A stretch of DNA of 64,000 nt from contig NZ_CP109178.1 of the NCBI RefSeq assembly GCF_036248255.1, forward strand, positions 6,572,001 to 6,636,000, in the 5' to 3' direction. Shown one piece after another: positions 35,324 through 46,151 of this stretch. Numbering within the stretch: position 1 is the first letter of the stretch; every line of letters starts with the position of its first letter. The position numbers were made by a program, and so were the translations under genes. This DNA is from Streptomyces sp. NBC_01717. GTDB lineage: Bacteria > Actinomycetota > Actinomycetes > Streptomycetales > Streptomycetaceae. The notes under the pieces are model-generated. The model ran no database searches, was not told the DNA's origin, and was given only the letters and a program-made list of their open reading frames with translations.

Positions 35324-37000
35324 ATGACCCAGCACCTCGCTGCCCCCTCCACCGGCACGTCCGACGCTGCTCCGGGCCACCGCACCGGCTGGTGGCAGGA
35401 CGCGGTGATCTACCAGGTCTATCCGCGGAGCTTCGCCGACGGCAACGGCGACGGCATGGGCGATCTCGCAGGCGTACGGGACAGACTTCCGTACCTCAAG
35501 AACCTCGGCGTCGACGCGGTCTGGCTCAGCCCGTTCTACGCGTCGCCGCAGGCCGACGCGGGCTACGACGTCTCCGACTACCGCGCCATCGACCCGATGT
35601 TCGGCACGCTGCTGGACGCCGACGCACTGATCCGGGACGCCCACGACCTCGGCCTGCGGATCATTGTCGACCTGGTGCCCAACCACTCCTCCGACCAGCA
35701 CGAGTGGTTCAAGCGCGCCCTCGCCGAGGGCCCCGGCTCCGCACTGCGCGAGCGCTACCACTTCCGCCCGGGCAAGGGCACGGACGGCGAACTGCCGCCC
35801 AACGACTGGGAGTCCATCTTCGGCGGCCCCGCCTGGACCCGGACCACCGATCCGGACGGCACGCCCGGCGACTGGTACCTCCACCTGTTCGCGCCCGAGC
35901 AGCCCGACTTCAACTGGGAACACCCGGCCGTCGCCGACGAGTTCCGCTCGATTCTGCGGTTCTGGCTCGACATGGGCGTCGACGGCTTCCGCGTCGATGT
36001 CGCCCACGGCCTGGTCAAGGCCGAGGGCCTGCCCGACCTCGGCGCCCACGACCAGCTCAAGCTGCTCGGAAACGATGTCATGCCGTTCTTCGACCAGGAC
36101 GGGGTGCACGAGATCTATCGCTCCTGGCGCACCATCCTCGACGAGTACCCCGGCGACCGCATCGCCGTCGCCGAGGCCTGGACCCCGACCGTCGAGCGCA
36201 CCGCCAACTATGTGCGCCACGACGAGATGCACCAGGCGTTCAACTTCCAGTACCTGTCCACCGACTGGGACGCGGCCGAGCTGCGCAAGGTCATCGACGT
36301 CTCGCTCGACGCGATGCGCCCGGTCGGCGCCCCCACCACCTGGGTGCTCTCCAACCACGACGTCACCCGGCACGCCACCCGGTTCGCCAACCCGCCCGGC
36401 CTCGGCACCCAGATCCGCACCGCGGGCGACCGCGAGATGGGCCTGCGCCGGGCCCGTGCCGCCAGCCTGCTGATGCTGGCGCTGCCCGGCTCCGCGTACG
36501 TCTACCAGGGCGAGGAACTCGGCCTGCCCGACGTCACCGACCTGCCCGACGAGGCCCGCCAGGACCCGTCGTTCTTCCGCGCCGACGGGCAGGACGGCTT
36601 CCGCGACGGCTGCCGGGTGCCGATCCCGTGGACCCGCGACGGCAGCTCCTACGGCTTCGGCGACGGCGGCAGCTGGCTGCCCCAGCCCGACAGCTGGGGT
36701 GAACTGAGCATCGAGGCCCAGACCGGCACGGCGGGCTCGACACTGGAGCTGTACCGGGCCGCGCTCGCCGCCCGCCGGGTGCACCCGGGGCTCGGCGCCG
36801 GGACCGCCGTGGAGTGGCTGGACGCCCCCGAAGGGCTGCTGGCCTTCGCCCGTCCCGGCTTCGTCTGCACCGTCAACACGACCGGCCGGCCGGTTCGCAT
36901 CCCGGTCCGCGGCCAGGTGCTGCTGTCCAGCAGCCCTGTCGTCACCGACGGCGCCGAGATCGAGCTGCCCGCGGACACCACGGTGTGGTGGACGGTGTGA
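35324..37000 (+). CDS. aglA: intracellular alpha-glucosidase, GH13
   Basis: 558 residues without signal peptide. TIM-barrel GH13 with VPNHSSDQHEWF, nucleophile Asp225 in GFRVDVAHG, acid/base Glu284 in AVAEAWTP and Asp346 in LSNHDVTRHA. The start YQVYPRSFADGNGDGMGDL is typical of oligo-1,6-/alpha-1,4-glucosidases. It should release glucose from imported maltodextrins in the cytoplasm, as AglA of the Streptomyces mal operon. Its stop overlaps the start of the next regulator gene (GTGA). Confidence 0.93.
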   Translation: MTQHLAAPSTGTSDAAPGHRTGWWQDAVIYQVYPRSFADGNGDGMGDLAGVRDRLPYLKNLGVDAVWLSPFYASPQADAGYDVSDYRAIDPMFGTLLDADALIRDAHDLGLRIIVDLVPNHSSDQHEWFKRALAEGPGSALRERYHFRPGKGTDGELPPNDWESIFGGPAWTRTTDPDGTPGDWYLHLFAPEQPDFNWEHPAVADEFRSILRFWLDMGVDGFRVDVAHGLVKAEGLPDLGAHDQLKLLGNDVMPFFDQDGVHEIYRSWRTILDEYPGDRIAVAEAWTPTVERTANYVRHDEMHQAFNFQYLSTDWDAAELRKVIDVSLDAMRPVGAPTTWVLSNHDVTRHATRFANPPGLGTQIRTAGDREMGLRRARAASLLMLALPGSAYVYQGEELGLPDVTDLPDEARQDPSFFRADGQDGFRDGCRVPIPWTRDGSSYGFGDGGSWLPQPDSWGELSIEAQTGTAGSTLELYRAALAARRVHPGLGAGTAVEWLDAPEGLLAFARPGFVCTVNTTGRPVRIPVRGQVLLSSSPVVTDGAEIELPADTTVWWTV

Positions 37001-38043
37001 CCGTCCCCCTGCCCAGGACCGGCGGTGCGCTGAGGCTCTCGGACATCGCCGGTCAGGCCTCGGTCAGCGAGGCGACCGTCAGCCGGGTCCTGAACGGCAA
37101 GCCGGGCGTCGCCGACACCACGCGTCAGCGGGTGCTCGCGGCGCTCGACATCCTGGGCTACGAGCGTCCTGTACGGCTGCGGCAGCGCAGCGCCGGGCTG
37201 ATCGGACTGGTGACCCCTGAGCTCACCAACCCGATCTTCCCGGCGTTCGCGCAGTCCGTCGAGCAGGTCCTGGCCGGGCACGGCTACACCCCGGTGCTCT
37301 GCACCCAACTGCCCGGCGGCGCGACCGAGGACGAGCTCGTCGAGCAGCTCGTCGAACGCGGCGTCGGCGGCATCGTCTTCCTCTCCGGGCTGCACGCCGA
37401 CCTGTCGGCCGACCCTTCCCGGTACGCCGCACTCACCGACCGAGGCGTGCCGTTCGTCCTGATCAACGGCTACAACGAGCGGATCAGCGCCCCCTTCGTC
37501 TCGCCCGACGACTCCGCCGCCGTGCGGATGGCCGTCGGACATCTCGCCGAACTCGGCCACCGCAGGGTCGGCCTGGCCATCGGACCGCAGCGCTATGTGC
37601 CGTCCCGCCGCAAACGGGACGGCTTCGTCGACGCCGCCGTCAAGCTGCTGGGCCTGACCCGAGCCGAGGCGGAACTCCTCGTCTGCTCCACGTTGTTCAG
37701 CGTCGAGGGCGGCCAGGTCGCGGCCGGGGCGCTGCTCGACCAGGGGTGCACGGGCATCGTCTGCGGCAGTGACCTGATGGCCCTGGGCGTGGTGCGTGCC
37801 GCCCGGGACCGCGGGCTCGACGTGCCGCGCGACGTGTCGGTGGTCGGCTTCGACGACTCGCAGCTCATCGCGTTCACCGATCCGCCGCTGACGACGGTGC
37901 GGCAGCCCGTACAGGCGATGGCGGCGGCCGCGGTCGGCGCGCTGCTGGAGGAGATCGGCGGCAGCCCCGTGCAGCGCACGGAGTACGTGTTCCAGCCGGA
38001 GCTGGTGGTACGGGGGTCCACCGCCGCGGTCCGTCCCGCGTGA
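36997..38043 (+). CDS. second MalR-like LacI-family repressor
   Basis: 348 residues. Helix-turn-helix LRLSDIAGQASVSEATVSRV and sensor domain align throughout with MalR at 30539 (shared RVLNGKPGV, GYERPVRLR.RSAGL, FTDPPLTT.RQPV, PELVVRGSTAA). The recognition helix is the same, so it likely binds the same operators. GTG 36997 overlaps the aglA stop by 4 nt, so it is translationally coupled to the operon it may regulate; GTG 36985 is an alternative. Ends in a two-step hairpin. Confidence 0.9.
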   Translation: MTVPLPRTGGALRLSDIAGQASVSEATVSRVLNGKPGVADTTRQRVLAALDILGYERPVRLRQRSAGLIGLVTPELTNPIFPAFAQSVEQVLAGHGYTPVLCTQLPGGATEDELVEQLVERGVGGIVFLSGLHADLSADPSRYAALTDRGVPFVLINGYNERISAPFVSPDDSAAVRMAVGHLAELGHRRVGLAIGPQRYVPSRRKRDGFVDAAVKLLGLTRAEAELLVCSTLFSVEGGQVAAGALLDQGCTGIVCGSDLMALGVVRAARDRGLDVPRDVSVVGFDDSQLIAFTDPPLTTVRQPVQAMAAAAVGALLEEIGGSPVQRTEYVFQPELVVRGSTAAVRPA

Positions 38044-38075
38044 CGGCCTGACCGGGCAGACAGCGGCACGCACAG

Positions 38076-38139
38076 GAGAGGCACCAGGAGTCGGCCCTGG
38101 ACAGGGCCGGCGGGGAGTGAGTGACTCCGGGTGCCTCTC
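38076..38139 (+). terminator. two-step hairpin after the second repressor gene
   Basis: GAGAGGCACC (38076-38085) pairs with GGTGCCTCTC (38130-38139), and GGAGTC with GACTCC inside it, one mismatch between the steps. It ends the malEFG-aglA-repressor transcript. Confidence 0.7.
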
Positions 38140-38236
38140 TTGCCGTGACCGGCCCGGCCGGCCGGGCGCGTGGGGCCCCTGGGGTGCCGGGGCCCCCGGC
38201 CGACCGGGCCGGAGTCGGGATGAACTTAACAGTGCC

Positions 38237-38277
38237 GCAACATTTTGCGTAAGTCCTTGCAGGAAGAAAAATGCAAG
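38237..38277. promoter_or_regulatory. upstream MalR-type half-sites of the amylase promoter
   Basis: GCAA-CATT-TTGC (38237-38248) and CTTGCA (38256-38261) with TGCAAG (38272-38277) as an inverted pair. These lie 35-75 nt upstream of the -35 box of the alpha-amylase gene. Confidence 0.5.
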
Positions 38278-38311
38278 ATTTCGTGGATGTGAGCGGGTCG
38301 TGTCCAGGGGG

Positions 38312-38375
38312 TTGACCCGGATGGGGCGGGCTCGTACGGTCAGCTCCGCGGCAAGCTTTGCATTCTTGCAGCAAG
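38312..38375 (+). promoter_or_regulatory. alpha-amylase promoter with downstream operator
   Basis: -35 TTGACC (38312-38317), 17-nt spacer, -10 TACGGT (38335-38340), then a CTTGC-A-GCAAG palindrome (38365-38375) and GCAAG-C-TTTGC just after the expected transcription start. A repressor bound there would block transcription. Confidence 0.65.
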
Positions 38376-38462
38376 AACCTTCAGGAGCCTTGAGGGCAGG
38401 ACGCGTTGCCACGTGAGGCTGCACCGTCATCCCCGCATTTCCCCCACCGCAGGAGGAAAGAC

Positions 38463-40169
38463 ATGGCACGCAGACCCCTGTCTGCAGCGCTCGCCCTGAT
38501 AGCCGGCGCCGCCGCCCTCGTCCCCACCGCCACCCCCGCCCAGGCGTCCGCACCCGGCAACAAGGACGTCACCGCCGTGATGTTCGAGTGGAAATTCGAC
38601 TCCGTCGCCAAGGCCTGCACGGACTCCCTCGGTCCGGCCGGCTACGGCTACGTCCAGGTCTCGCCGCCCCAGGAACACATCCAGGGGAGCCAGTGGTGGA
38701 CCTCGTACCAGCCGGTCAGCTACAAGATCGCCGGACGGCTCGGCGACCGGGCCGCCTTCGCCGCCATGGTCAGCACGTGTCACAGCGCGGGCGTCAAGGT
38801 CGTCGCCGACTCCGTCATCAACCACATGTCGTCCGGTTCGGGCACCGGCACCGGCGGCTCCTCGTACACGAAGTACAACTACCCCGGCCTGTACTCCTCG
38901 TTCGACATGGACGACTGCACCGCACAGATCAGCAACTACCAGGACCGGGCCAACGTCCAGAACTGCGAACTCGTCGGGCTCGCCGACCTCGACACCGGTG
39001 AGGACTACGTCCGCGGCAAGATCGCCGGATACCTCAACGACCTGCGCTCGCTCGGCGTCGACGGCTTCCGCATCGACGCCGCCAAGCACATGCCCGCGAG
39101 CGACCTCGCCAACATCAAGTCGCGGCTGACCGACCCCGGCGTCTACTGGAAGCAGGAGGCGATCTACGGGGCGGGCGAAGCCGTCTCACCCGACGAGTAC
39201 GCCGGCACCGGGGACGTCCAGGAGTTCCGCTACGCCCGCAGCCTCAAGCAGGTCTTCAACAACGAGAACCTCGCCGAACTGAAGAACTTCGGCGAGGGCT
39301 GGGGCTTCATGCCGTCCGCGAAGGCCGGGGTCTTCGTCGACAACCACGACACAGAGCGCGGCGGCGACACCCTGAACTACAAGGACGGCGCCAACTACAC
39401 CCTCGCCAACGTCTTCATGCTGGCCTGGCCGTACGGCTCGCCCGACGTCCACTCCGGCTACGAGTGGTCGGACAAGGACGCGGGTCCGCCCAACGGCGGC
39501 ACGGTGAACGCCTGTTACAGCGACGGCTGGAAGTGCCAGCACGCCTGGCCGCAGATCTCCTCCATGGTCGGCTTCCGCAACACCGCGCGCGGCGAGGCCG
39601 TCACCGACTGGTGGGACAACGGCGGCGACCAGATCGGGTTCGGCCGAGGCTCGAAGGCGTACGTCGCCATCAACCACGAGGGCTCGTCGCTCACCCGCAC
39701 GTTCCAGACGTCGCTGCCCGCCGGTGACTACTGCGACATCCAGTCCGGCAACGGGGTGACCGTCAACGGCTCGGGACAGTTCACCGCGACGCTCGGCGCG
39801 AACACCGCCGTGGCACTGCAGGTGAACGCGCGTACCTGCACCGGCAGTGGCACCACCGAGCCCGGTGCGGGTACCTCCGGAGCCTCCTTCGGTGTCGACG
39901 CGACCACTCAGCTCGGCCAGAACATCTACGTCACCGGGAACCAGTCCGCGCTCGGCAACTGGAACACGGGCAGCGCGCTCAAGCTCGACCCGGCCACGTA
40001 CCCGGTCTGGAAGCTGGACGTGAGCATGCCCGCCGGTACGTCGTTCGAGTACAAGTACGTCCGCAAGGACGCGAGCGGCGCCGTCACGTGGGAGAGCGGC
40101 GCCAACCGCACGGCGACGGTCCCGTCGTCGGGCAAGGTGACGCTGACGAGCGACGTCTGGCGAAGCTGA
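38463..40169 (+). CDS. secreted alpha-amylase (GH13 with CBM20 starch-binding domain)
   Basis: 568 residues. Signal peptide ending near AQASA (about residue 30), GH13 catalytic barrel with nucleophile Asp205 (GFRIDAAKH), acid/base Glu232 (QEAIYGAGE) and Asp296 ([10 protein letters not shown]), then a linker ([11 protein letters not shown]) and a C-terminal CBM20 ([16 protein letters not shown]). Cuts internal alpha-1,4 bonds of starch outside the cell; the product feeds MalEFG. GGAGGAAAG precedes ATG 38463; upstream in-frame ATG 38406 would add a basic stretch before the signal. Promoter and MalR-type sites are upstream. Confidence 0.95.
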   Translation: MARRPLSAALALIAGAAALVPTATPAQASAPGNKDVTAVMFEWKFDSVAKACTDSLGPAGYGYVQVSPPQEHIQGSQWWTSYQPVSYKIAGRLGDRAAFAAMVSTCHSAGVKVVADSVINHMSSGSGTGTGGSSYTKYNYPGLYSSFDMDDCTAQISNYQDRANVQNCELVGLADLDTGEDYVRGKIAGYLNDLRSLGVDGFRIDAAKHMPASDLANIKSRLTDPGVYWKQEAIYGAGEAVSPDEYAGTGDVQEFRYARSLKQVFNNENLAELKNFGEGWGFMPSAKAGVFVDNHDTERGGDTLNYKDGANYTLANVFMLAWPYGSPDVHSGYEWSDKDAGPPNGGTVNACYSDGWKCQHAWPQISSMVGFRNTARGEAVTDWWDNGGDQIGFGRGSKAYVAINHEGSSLTRTFQTSLPAGDYCDIQSGNGVTVNGSGQFTATLGANTAVALQVNARTCTGSGTTEPGAGTSGASFGVDATTQLGQNIYVTGNQSALGNWNTGSALKLDPATYPVWKLDVSMPAGTSFEYKYVRKDASGAVTWESGANRTATVPSSGKVTLTSDVWRS

Positions 40170-40179
40170 GGTCCTCCCC

Positions 40180-40212
40180 GGACCGGGGCGGCTGACCACG
40201 TCGCCCCGGTCC
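40180..40212 (+). terminator. terminator hairpin of the alpha-amylase gene
   Basis: GGACCGGGGCG and CGCCCCGGTCC, perfect 11-bp stem, 11-nt loop, 11 nt past the stop. Confidence 0.8.
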
Positions 40213-40239
40213 GGGGGCTGAACCGGGGTCCGGTGCCGC

Positions 40240-40328
40240 ATCGGGGCGTCTCCTCGGGTGCCGCAGACTCCCCGACACCGTGCGCGAACCGACCACTTAC
40301 TGCGTCACCCTGCGGGGATCGCCCCGAT
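40240..40328 (+). repeat. 89-nt structured repeat, copy 1
   Basis: Outer stem ATCGGGGCG (40240-40248) with CGCCCCGAT (40320-40328), inner stem CCGCAG (40261-40266) with CTGCGG (40310-40315). It is inverted relative to copy 2 and shares GGGCGTCTCCTCGG, GCCGCAGACTCCCC and TTACTGCGTC with it. Confidence 0.7.
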
Positions 40329-40406
40329 ACGTCCCCTCCCGGCGCACCGCCGCCGACCGGTGGGCGTCCAGCGCCGGAGGCCCCCGGGTGCCCGGGGCGG
40401 GGGTGT

Positions 40407-40495
40407 ACCAGGGCGATCCCCGCAGGACGACGCAGTAAGGGCACGGCTTCCCTGCGGTGTGGGGGAGTCTGCGGCGTCCGAGGAGACGCCCTGGT
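40407..40495 (-). repeat. 89-nt structured repeat, copy 2 (inverted)
   Basis: Outer stem ACCAGGGCG (40407-40415) with CGCCCTGGT (40487-40495), inner stem CCGCAG (40420-40425) with CTGCGG (40469-40474). Read on the minus strand it aligns with copy 1 along its length, and the outer stem differs by paired changes that keep base pairing. Confidence 0.7.
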
Positions 40496-40574
40496 GGACC
40501 CCCGCCCCCCGGCCCACCCCACTTGTCCGTCCACTCCGAGAACCCCTGCAACACCGATCAAGGAGACCTCACCC

Positions 40575-43500
40575 GTGTCCCGTACCACCCTCAGGCGGGG
40601 AGCCGTCGCCGCTCTGTGCGCGGCGCTCATACCCGTCGTCCCGGCGGCAGCCACCTCCGCTGCGCCGAGGCCCCCGGGCCCGCCGTCGGACGCGGCGCTC
40701 GCCGCCCAGTCCGCCCGGCACGATCTGACCCGTGAGCAGTTCTACTTCGTCATGCCCGACCGGTTCGCGAACGGAGACACCTCCAACGACCGCGGCGGGC
40801 TCACCGGTTCACGGTTGGAGACCGGCTACGACCCCACGGACAAGGGGTTCTACCAGGGCGGCGATCTCAAGGGCCTGACGGACAGGCTCGACTACATCAA
40901 GGGCCTCGGCACCACCGCCATCTGGCTCGCCCCGATCTTCAAGAACCGCCCCGTGCAGGGCACCGGCAAGGACGCATCGGCCGGTTACCACGGCTACTGG
41001 ATCACCGATTTCACCCAGGTCGACCCGCACTTCGGCACCAACGCCGACCTGTCGAAACTGATCGACAAGGCCCACGGCAAGGGCATGAAGGTCTTCTTCG
41101 ACGTCATCACCAACCACACCGCGGACACCGTCGACTACGCCGAGAAGAAGTACGGGTACAAGCCGAAGGGCGCCTACCCGTACCTCGACCGGGACGGCCG
41201 CCCGTTCGACGACAGCAAGGGCCTGGCGAAGGTCGACGCGGACTCCTTCCCGTACACGCCGAAGAACACCGGGGAGAAGGTCCCGGCCTGGCTCAACGAC
41301 CCCACGATGTACCACAACCGCGGCGACTCGACCTACGCCGGAGAGTCCACCACGTACGGAGACTTCTCCGGCCTCGACGACCTGTGGACCGAGCGCCCCG
41401 AGGTCGTCTCCGGCATGGAGAAGATCTACGAGAAGTGGGTGCGCGACTTCGATATCGACGGGTTCCGGATCGACACGGTCAAACATGTCGACCTGGACTT
41501 CTGGACCCAGTGGGCCACCGCCCTCGACACCTACGCCGCCCGGCACGGCCGCGACGACTTCTTCATGTTCGGCGAGGTCTACTCCGCCGACACCGCCCTC
41601 ACCTCCCCGTACGTCACCCGGGGCCGGCTCGACGCGACACTCGACTTCCCGTTCCAGGAGGCGGCCCGACAGTACGCCTCGCAGGGCGCCCCGGCCGCGA
41701 AGCTCGCCGCCGTCTTCGGCGACGACTACCGGTACACCACCGACAAGGCCAACGCCTATGAGCAGGTGACCTTCCTCGGCAACCACGACATGGGCCGCAT
41801 CGGCGCGTTCCTGAAGCAGGACAACCCGAAGGCCGACGACGCCGAGCTGGTCGACCGGGCCCGCCTCGCCAACGAGGTGATGTTCCTCAGCCGCGGCAAC
41901 CCCGTCGTCTACTACGGCGACGAGCAGGGCTTCACCGGCGCGGGCGGCGACAAGGACGCCCGCCAGACCATGTTCGCCTCGCAGACCGCCGACTACCTCG
42001 ACGACGACCAGCTGGGCACCGACCGTACTCACGCCTCCGACGCGTACGACACCGGCCACCCGCTGTACCGGAACATCGCCGAGCTCTCCGAACTGACCAG
42101 GAAGAACCCGGCCCTGCGCGACGGCGTCCAGACCGAGCGGTACGCGGAAGGTTCCGTCCACGCCTTCTCCCGTACGGACCCCGAGCGGTCGAACGAGTAC
42201 ATCGTCGCCACCAACAACGGCACCGCTGCGAAGACCGTCGAGCTGCCCACCGCGTCGGCCGCCATGAACTTCCGTACGCTGTACGGCGGTTCCGGTACGG
42301 TCCGCAGCGGCTCCGACAAGAAGATCACTGTCACCGTGCCCGCCCTCGCAGGCATCGTGCTGCGCGCCGAGAAGCCCCTGGGCGCCCCGGCCGCCAAGCC
42401 CTCGATCACACTGACGGCACCCGCCGCCGGAGCCACCGGCACCGTGGAGATCTCCGCGGACGTCGACGGAGGATCGCTCAACCGGGTCGTCTTCGCCGCC
42501 CAGACCGGCAACGGCACATGGGCCACCCTCGGCTCCGCCGACCACGCCCCGTACAAGGTCACCCAGCACCTGGACAGCAAGGTGGCGGCGGGAACACCGC
42601 TGCGCTACAAGGCCGTTGTCGTCGACCGTCCCGGGCGGACCGCGAGCGCCCTCGCCTCGACGACCGCGGGACAGGCCCCGGCGGAAGGGAAGCCCGTCGC
42701 CGTCGAGCGCGACTACGCCGTCGTCCACTACAAGCGCGCGGACGGCGACTACGACGGCTGGCACATCGAGTCGGGCGACAGGTCCGCCGATTTCACCGGA
42801 CGCGACGCCTACGGTGCGTTCGCCTGGATCAAGCTCGACGAGGGCGTGTCCTCCGTCCCGTACACCGTCGAGAAGGACGGCACAGCCGACGGGCCGCAGC
42901 GCACCCTCGACCTCGCGAGGACCGGGCAGGTCTGGATCGAGCAGGGCAAGGACGGCCAGGCCGACGAGGCCCCCGAGGGCGCCTACCCGGCGCAGGACAG
43001 GACGAAGGCCGTCCTGCACTACCACCGGGCCGACGGCGACTACGACGGCTGGGGACTGCACACCTGGACCGGCGCCAAGGAACCCACGGACTGGGCCAAG
43101 CCGCTCCAGCCGGTGAAGAAGGACGCCTACGGCGTCACCTTCGAGGTGCCGCTCACCGACGGCGCCACCTCGCTCAGCTACATCCTTCACAAGGGCGACG
43201 AGAAGGACCTCCCCAGCGACCAGTCGCTCGACATCGCCACGTACGACCACGAGGTGTGGATGATCGCCGGACAGCCCGGCTATCTGCTGCCGCAGACCGG
43301 CGGTGTGCCCACCCCCGACCTCACCAAGGCCGAGGCACAGTGGATCGACTCCGACACCGTCGTGTGGAAGGTGAAGGCCACCGACGCCACCAGCCAGCAG
43401 CTCGTCTACGCGAAGGACGGCGGGATCTCCGTCGTCGACGGGGCGCTCTCCGACGAGGGCCGGTGGCTGCGGCTCACCCCGTCCGCGCTGACCGACGCCC

Positions 43501-45887
43501 AGAAGGCGAAGTACCCGCACCTCAAGGACTACCCGGCGTTCACCGTCGACCCGCGTGACCGGGACAGGGTCCGCGAGGCGCTGCGCGGCCAGCTGATCGC
43601 CACCCAGCGCGCCGCCAACGGCGCTCTGCTCGCCGCCACCGGCGTACAGAGCGCAGGTGTGCTCGACGACCTGTACGGGAGGAGCGCGAGCACCGCGGCG
43701 CTCGGCCCGGTCTTCGGCCACGGCCGTCCCACCCTCTCCGTCTGGGCTCCCACCGCGCAGACCGTCGCCCTGGAACTCGACGGGAAGAACATCCCGATGC
43801 GGCGCGACGACCGCACCGGTGTCTGGTCCGTCACCGGCACCGCGCAGTGGACCGGCAAGCCGTACCGCTACGTGGTGAAGGTGTGGGCGCCCACCGTCCA
43901 GAAGATCGTCACCAACAAGGTCACCGACCCGTACTCCACCGCCCTGACCACCGACTCCGCCCGCAGCCTCGTCGTCGACCTCGACGCCCCGGCACTCGCG
44001 CCGAAGGGCTGGACCGGACTGAAGAAGCCGGCCGCCGTCCCGCTGCGGGACGCCCAGATCCAGGAGCTGCAGATCCGCGACTTCTCGATCGCGGACCCCA
44101 CGTCCGAGCACCCGGGCGAGTATCTCGCCTTCACCGACACCCGCTCGGACGGGATGAAGCACCTCAAGGAGCTCGCCGACTCCGGCACGAGCTACGTCCA
44201 TCTGCTGCCCGCCTTCGACATCGGCACCATCCCCGAGAAGAAGTCGGCCCAGCAGAAGCCGGCCTGCGACCTGTCCGTGTACGCCCCCGACTCCGAGGAG
44301 CAGCAGGCGTGCGTGGCGAAGGCCGCCGCGAACGACGGGTTCAACTGGGGCTACGACCCGCTGCACTACACGGTTCCCGAGGGCTCGTACGCCTCCGACC
44401 CCGACGGCACCCGGCGTACCGTCGAGTTCCGGCAGATGGTGCAGGGGCTGAACGGTGCCGGACTGCGGACCGTCATGGACGTCGTCTACAACCACACCGT
44501 CGCCTCCGGCCAGGACGACAAGTCCGTCCTCGACCGGATCGTTCCCGGCTACTACCAGCGGCTCCTGGACGACGGCACCGTCGCCACCTCCACCTGCTGC
44601 GCCAACACCGCGCCCGAGAACACCATGATGGGCAAACTCGTCGTGGACTCGATCGTCACCTGGGCCAAGGAGTACAAGGTCGACGGCTTCCGCTTCGACC
44701 TGATGGGCCACCACCCGAAGGCGAACATCCTCGCCGTCCGCAAGGCACTCGACACGCTGACCGTGGCCAAGGACGGCGTCGACGGGAAGAAGATCATCCT
44801 GTACGGGGAGGGCTGGAACTTCGGTGAGATCGCCGATGACGCCCGTTTCGTCCAGGCCACCCAGAAGAACATGGCCGGCACCGGCGTCGCCACCTTCTCC
44901 GACCGGGCCCGCGACGCCGTCCGCGGCGGCGGCCCGTTCGATGAGGACCCCGGCGTCCAGGGCTTCGCCAGCGGCCTCTACACCGACCCCAACACCTCGA
45001 CCGCCAACGGCACCCGCGCCGAACAGAAGGCCCGGCTGCTCCACTACCAGGACCTGATCAAGGTGGGCCTGACCGGCAACCTCGCCGACTACACCTTCAC
45101 CGACTCCTCGGGCCGTACGGTCAAGGGCTCGGGTGTCGACTACAACGGGGCCCCCGCCGGATACGCGGCGGTCCCCGGCGACGCCCTCGCCTACGCCGAC
45201 GCCCACGACAACGAGTCGCTGTACGATGCGCTCGCCTTCAAGCTGCCGACGGCCACCTCGGCTGCCGACCGGGCCAGGATGCAGGTCCTGGCGATGGCGA
45301 CCGCCGCTCTCTCGCAGGGGCCGTCGCTCTCCCAGGCGGGATCGGACCTGCTGCGCTCCAAGTCCCTGGACCGCAACTCGTTCGACAGCGGCGACTGGTT
45401 CAACGCACTGCACTGGGACTGCCGGGACGGCAACGGCTTCGGCCGCGGACTTCCCCCGGCAGCCGACAACGAGTCCAAGTGGTCCTATGCCAAGCCGCTG
45501 CTGACCTCCGCCGTGCTCAGCCCCGGTTGCGCGCAGATCAACGGTGCGTCCGCCGCGTACCAGGACCTGCTCACCATCCGCACGACGGAGAAGGAGTTCG
45601 ACCTCTCCACCACGGAGCAGGTGCAGTCCACCCTGTCGTTCCCGCTCTCCGGGAAGGACGAGACGCCCGGCGTGATCACGATGCGGCTCGGAAAACTGGT
45701 GATCGCCCTCAACGCGACCCCCGGCACCGAGCACCAGCAGATCGCGGAGCTGGCCGGGAAGGACTACGCCCTGCACCCCGTCCAGGCCGCGGGGGCGGAT
45801 TCTACTGTCAAGAAGGCCTCGTACGAGAGGAGTTCGGGAAGCTTCACCGTCCCGGGACGCACGGTGGCCGTGTTCTCCCTGAGGTGA
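40575..45887 (+). CDS. secreted bifunctional alpha-amylase/pullulanase, two GH13 domains in one chain
   Basis: 1770 residues with signal peptide. The N-terminal GH13 amylase (about 50-690) has Asp300 (GFRIDTVKH), Glu334 (FGEVYS) and [10 protein letters not shown] beta domain and two CBM41/PUD starch-binding repeats follow ([12 protein letters not shown] about 713; [12 protein letters not shown] about 811), then a pullulanase N2 region, CBM48-like [14 protein letters not shown], and the second GH13 with VVYNHT, Asp1375 (GFRFDLMGH), Glu1412 (YGEGWNFGE) and [11 protein letters not shown]. It cuts both alpha-1,4 and alpha-1,6 bonds of starch and pullulan. GTG 40575 has AGGAG 9 nt upstream. No MalR-like site is evident directly in front. 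Confidence 0.94.
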   Translation: MSRTTLRRGAVAALCAALIPVVPAAATSAAPRPPGPPSDAALAAQSARHDLTREQFYFVMPDRFANGDTSNDRGGLTGSRLETGYDPTDKGFYQGGDLKGLTDRLDYIKGLGTTAIWLAPIFKNRPVQGTGKDASAGYHGYWITDFTQVDPHFGTNADLSKLIDKAHGKGMKVFFDVITNHTADTVDYAEKKYGYKPKGAYPYLDRDGRPFDDSKGLAKVDADSFPYTPKNTGEKVPAWLNDPTMYHNRGDSTYAGESTTYGDFSGLDDLWTERPEVVSGMEKIYEKWVRDFDIDGFRIDTVKHVDLDFWTQWATALDTYAARHGRDDFFMFGEVYSADTALTSPYVTRGRLDATLDFPFQEAARQYASQGAPAAKLAAVFGDDYRYTTDKANAYEQVTFLGNHDMGRIGAFLKQDNPKADDAELVDRARLANEVMFLSRGNPVVYYGDEQGFTGAGGDKDARQTMFASQTADYLDDDQLGTDRTHASDAYDTGHPLYRNIAELSELTRKNPALRDGVQTERYAEGSVHAFSRTDPERSNEYIVATNNGTAAKTVELPTASAAMNFRTLYGGSGTVRSGSDKKITVTVPALAGIVLRAEKPLGAPAAKPSITLTAPAAGATGTVEISADVDGGSLNRVVFAAQTGNGTWATLGSADHAPYKVTQHLDSKVAAGTPLRYKAVVVDRPGRTASALASTTAGQAPAEGKPVAVERDYAVVHYKRADGDYDGWHIESGDRSADFTGRDAYGAFAWIKLDEGVSSVPYTVEKDGTADGPQRTLDLARTGQVWIEQGKDGQADEAPEGAYPAQDRTKAVLHYHRADGDYDGWGLHTWTGAKEPTDWAKPLQPVKKDAYGVTFEVPLTDGATSLSYILHKGDEKDLPSDQSLDIATYDHEVWMIAGQPGYLLPQTGGVPTPDLTKAEAQWIDSDTVVWKVKATDATSQQLVYAKDGGISVVDGALSDEGRWLRLTPSALTDAQKAKYPHLKDYPAFTVDPRDRDRVREALRGQLIATQRAANGALLAATGVQSAGVLDDLYGRSASTAALGPVFGHGRPTLSVWAPTAQTVALELDGKNIPMRRDDRTGVWSVTGTAQWTGKPYRYVVKVWAPTVQKIVTNKVTDPYSTALTTDSARSLVVDLDAPALAPKGWTGLKKPAAVPLRDAQIQELQIRDFSIADPTSEHPGEYLAFTDTRSDGMKHLKELADSGTSYVHLLPAFDIGTIPEKKSAQQKPACDLSVYAPDSEEQQACVAKAAANDGFNWGYDPLHYTVPEGSYASDPDGTRRTVEFRQMVQGLNGAGLRTVMDVVYNHTVASGQDDKSVLDRIVPGYYQRLLDDGTVATSTCCANTAPENTMMGKLVVDSIVTWAKEYKVDGFRFDLMGHHPKANILAVRKALDTLTVAKDGVDGKKIILYGEGWNFGEIADDARFVQATQKNMAGTGVATFSDRARDAVRGGGPFDEDPGVQGFASGLYTDPNTSTANGTRAEQKARLLHYQDLIKVGLTGNLADYTFTDSSGRTVKGSGVDYNGAPAGYAAVPGDALAYADAHDNESLYDALAFKLPTATSAADRARMQVLAMATAALSQGPSLSQAGSDLLRSKSLDRNSFDSGDWFNALHWDCRDGNGFGRGLPPAADNESKWSYAKPLLTSAVLSPGCAQINGASAAYQDLLTIRTTEKEFDLSTTEQVQSTLSFPLSGKDETPGVITMRLGKLVIALNATPGTEHQQIAELAGKDYALHPVQAAGADSTVKKASYERSSGSFTVPGRTVAVFSLR

Positions 45888-46151
45888 TCCGGACAGGACT
45901 ACGTTGAGGGCAACCGCCGGGGAGTGAGCCACATCCCACGCTCCCGGGCGCGCCCCTCCCACCACATGGACCGGTCACGGCCCGCTGTCCCGTACACACA
46001 GGCGTTGGGCGTATGCCCGCGTCGTACGGGCCGGCGGGCCGGTTCAGCCCGCCCCGGCCGTCCGGGCAGAAGGAGCAGGGCGTCCCGGCACTCCACCGGC
46101 GGAGCAGGTTTGGATCGTGCCGCGTGCCGGACAGTGACAGTGACGGTGACC

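Noticed and set aside
34283..36784. 833-codon open frame antisense to malG and aglA
   Set aside because: Spans two clear genes on the other strand; composition typical of antisense shadows.
40809..45965. 1718-codon open frame antisense to the amylase-pullulanase gene
   Set aside because: Its translation is Val/Gly/Leu-rich low complexity without any domain, while the opposite strand encodes two intact GH13 enzymes. Long antisense frames are expected at this G+C content.
45924..46151. 76-residue N-terminal extension of the STAND ATPase from ATG 45924
   Set aside because: Arg/Pro/Gly-rich without structure, overlaps the region just behind the pullulanase stop, and the family begins at TSFVGR; only the GTGs just before 46152 remain plausible.
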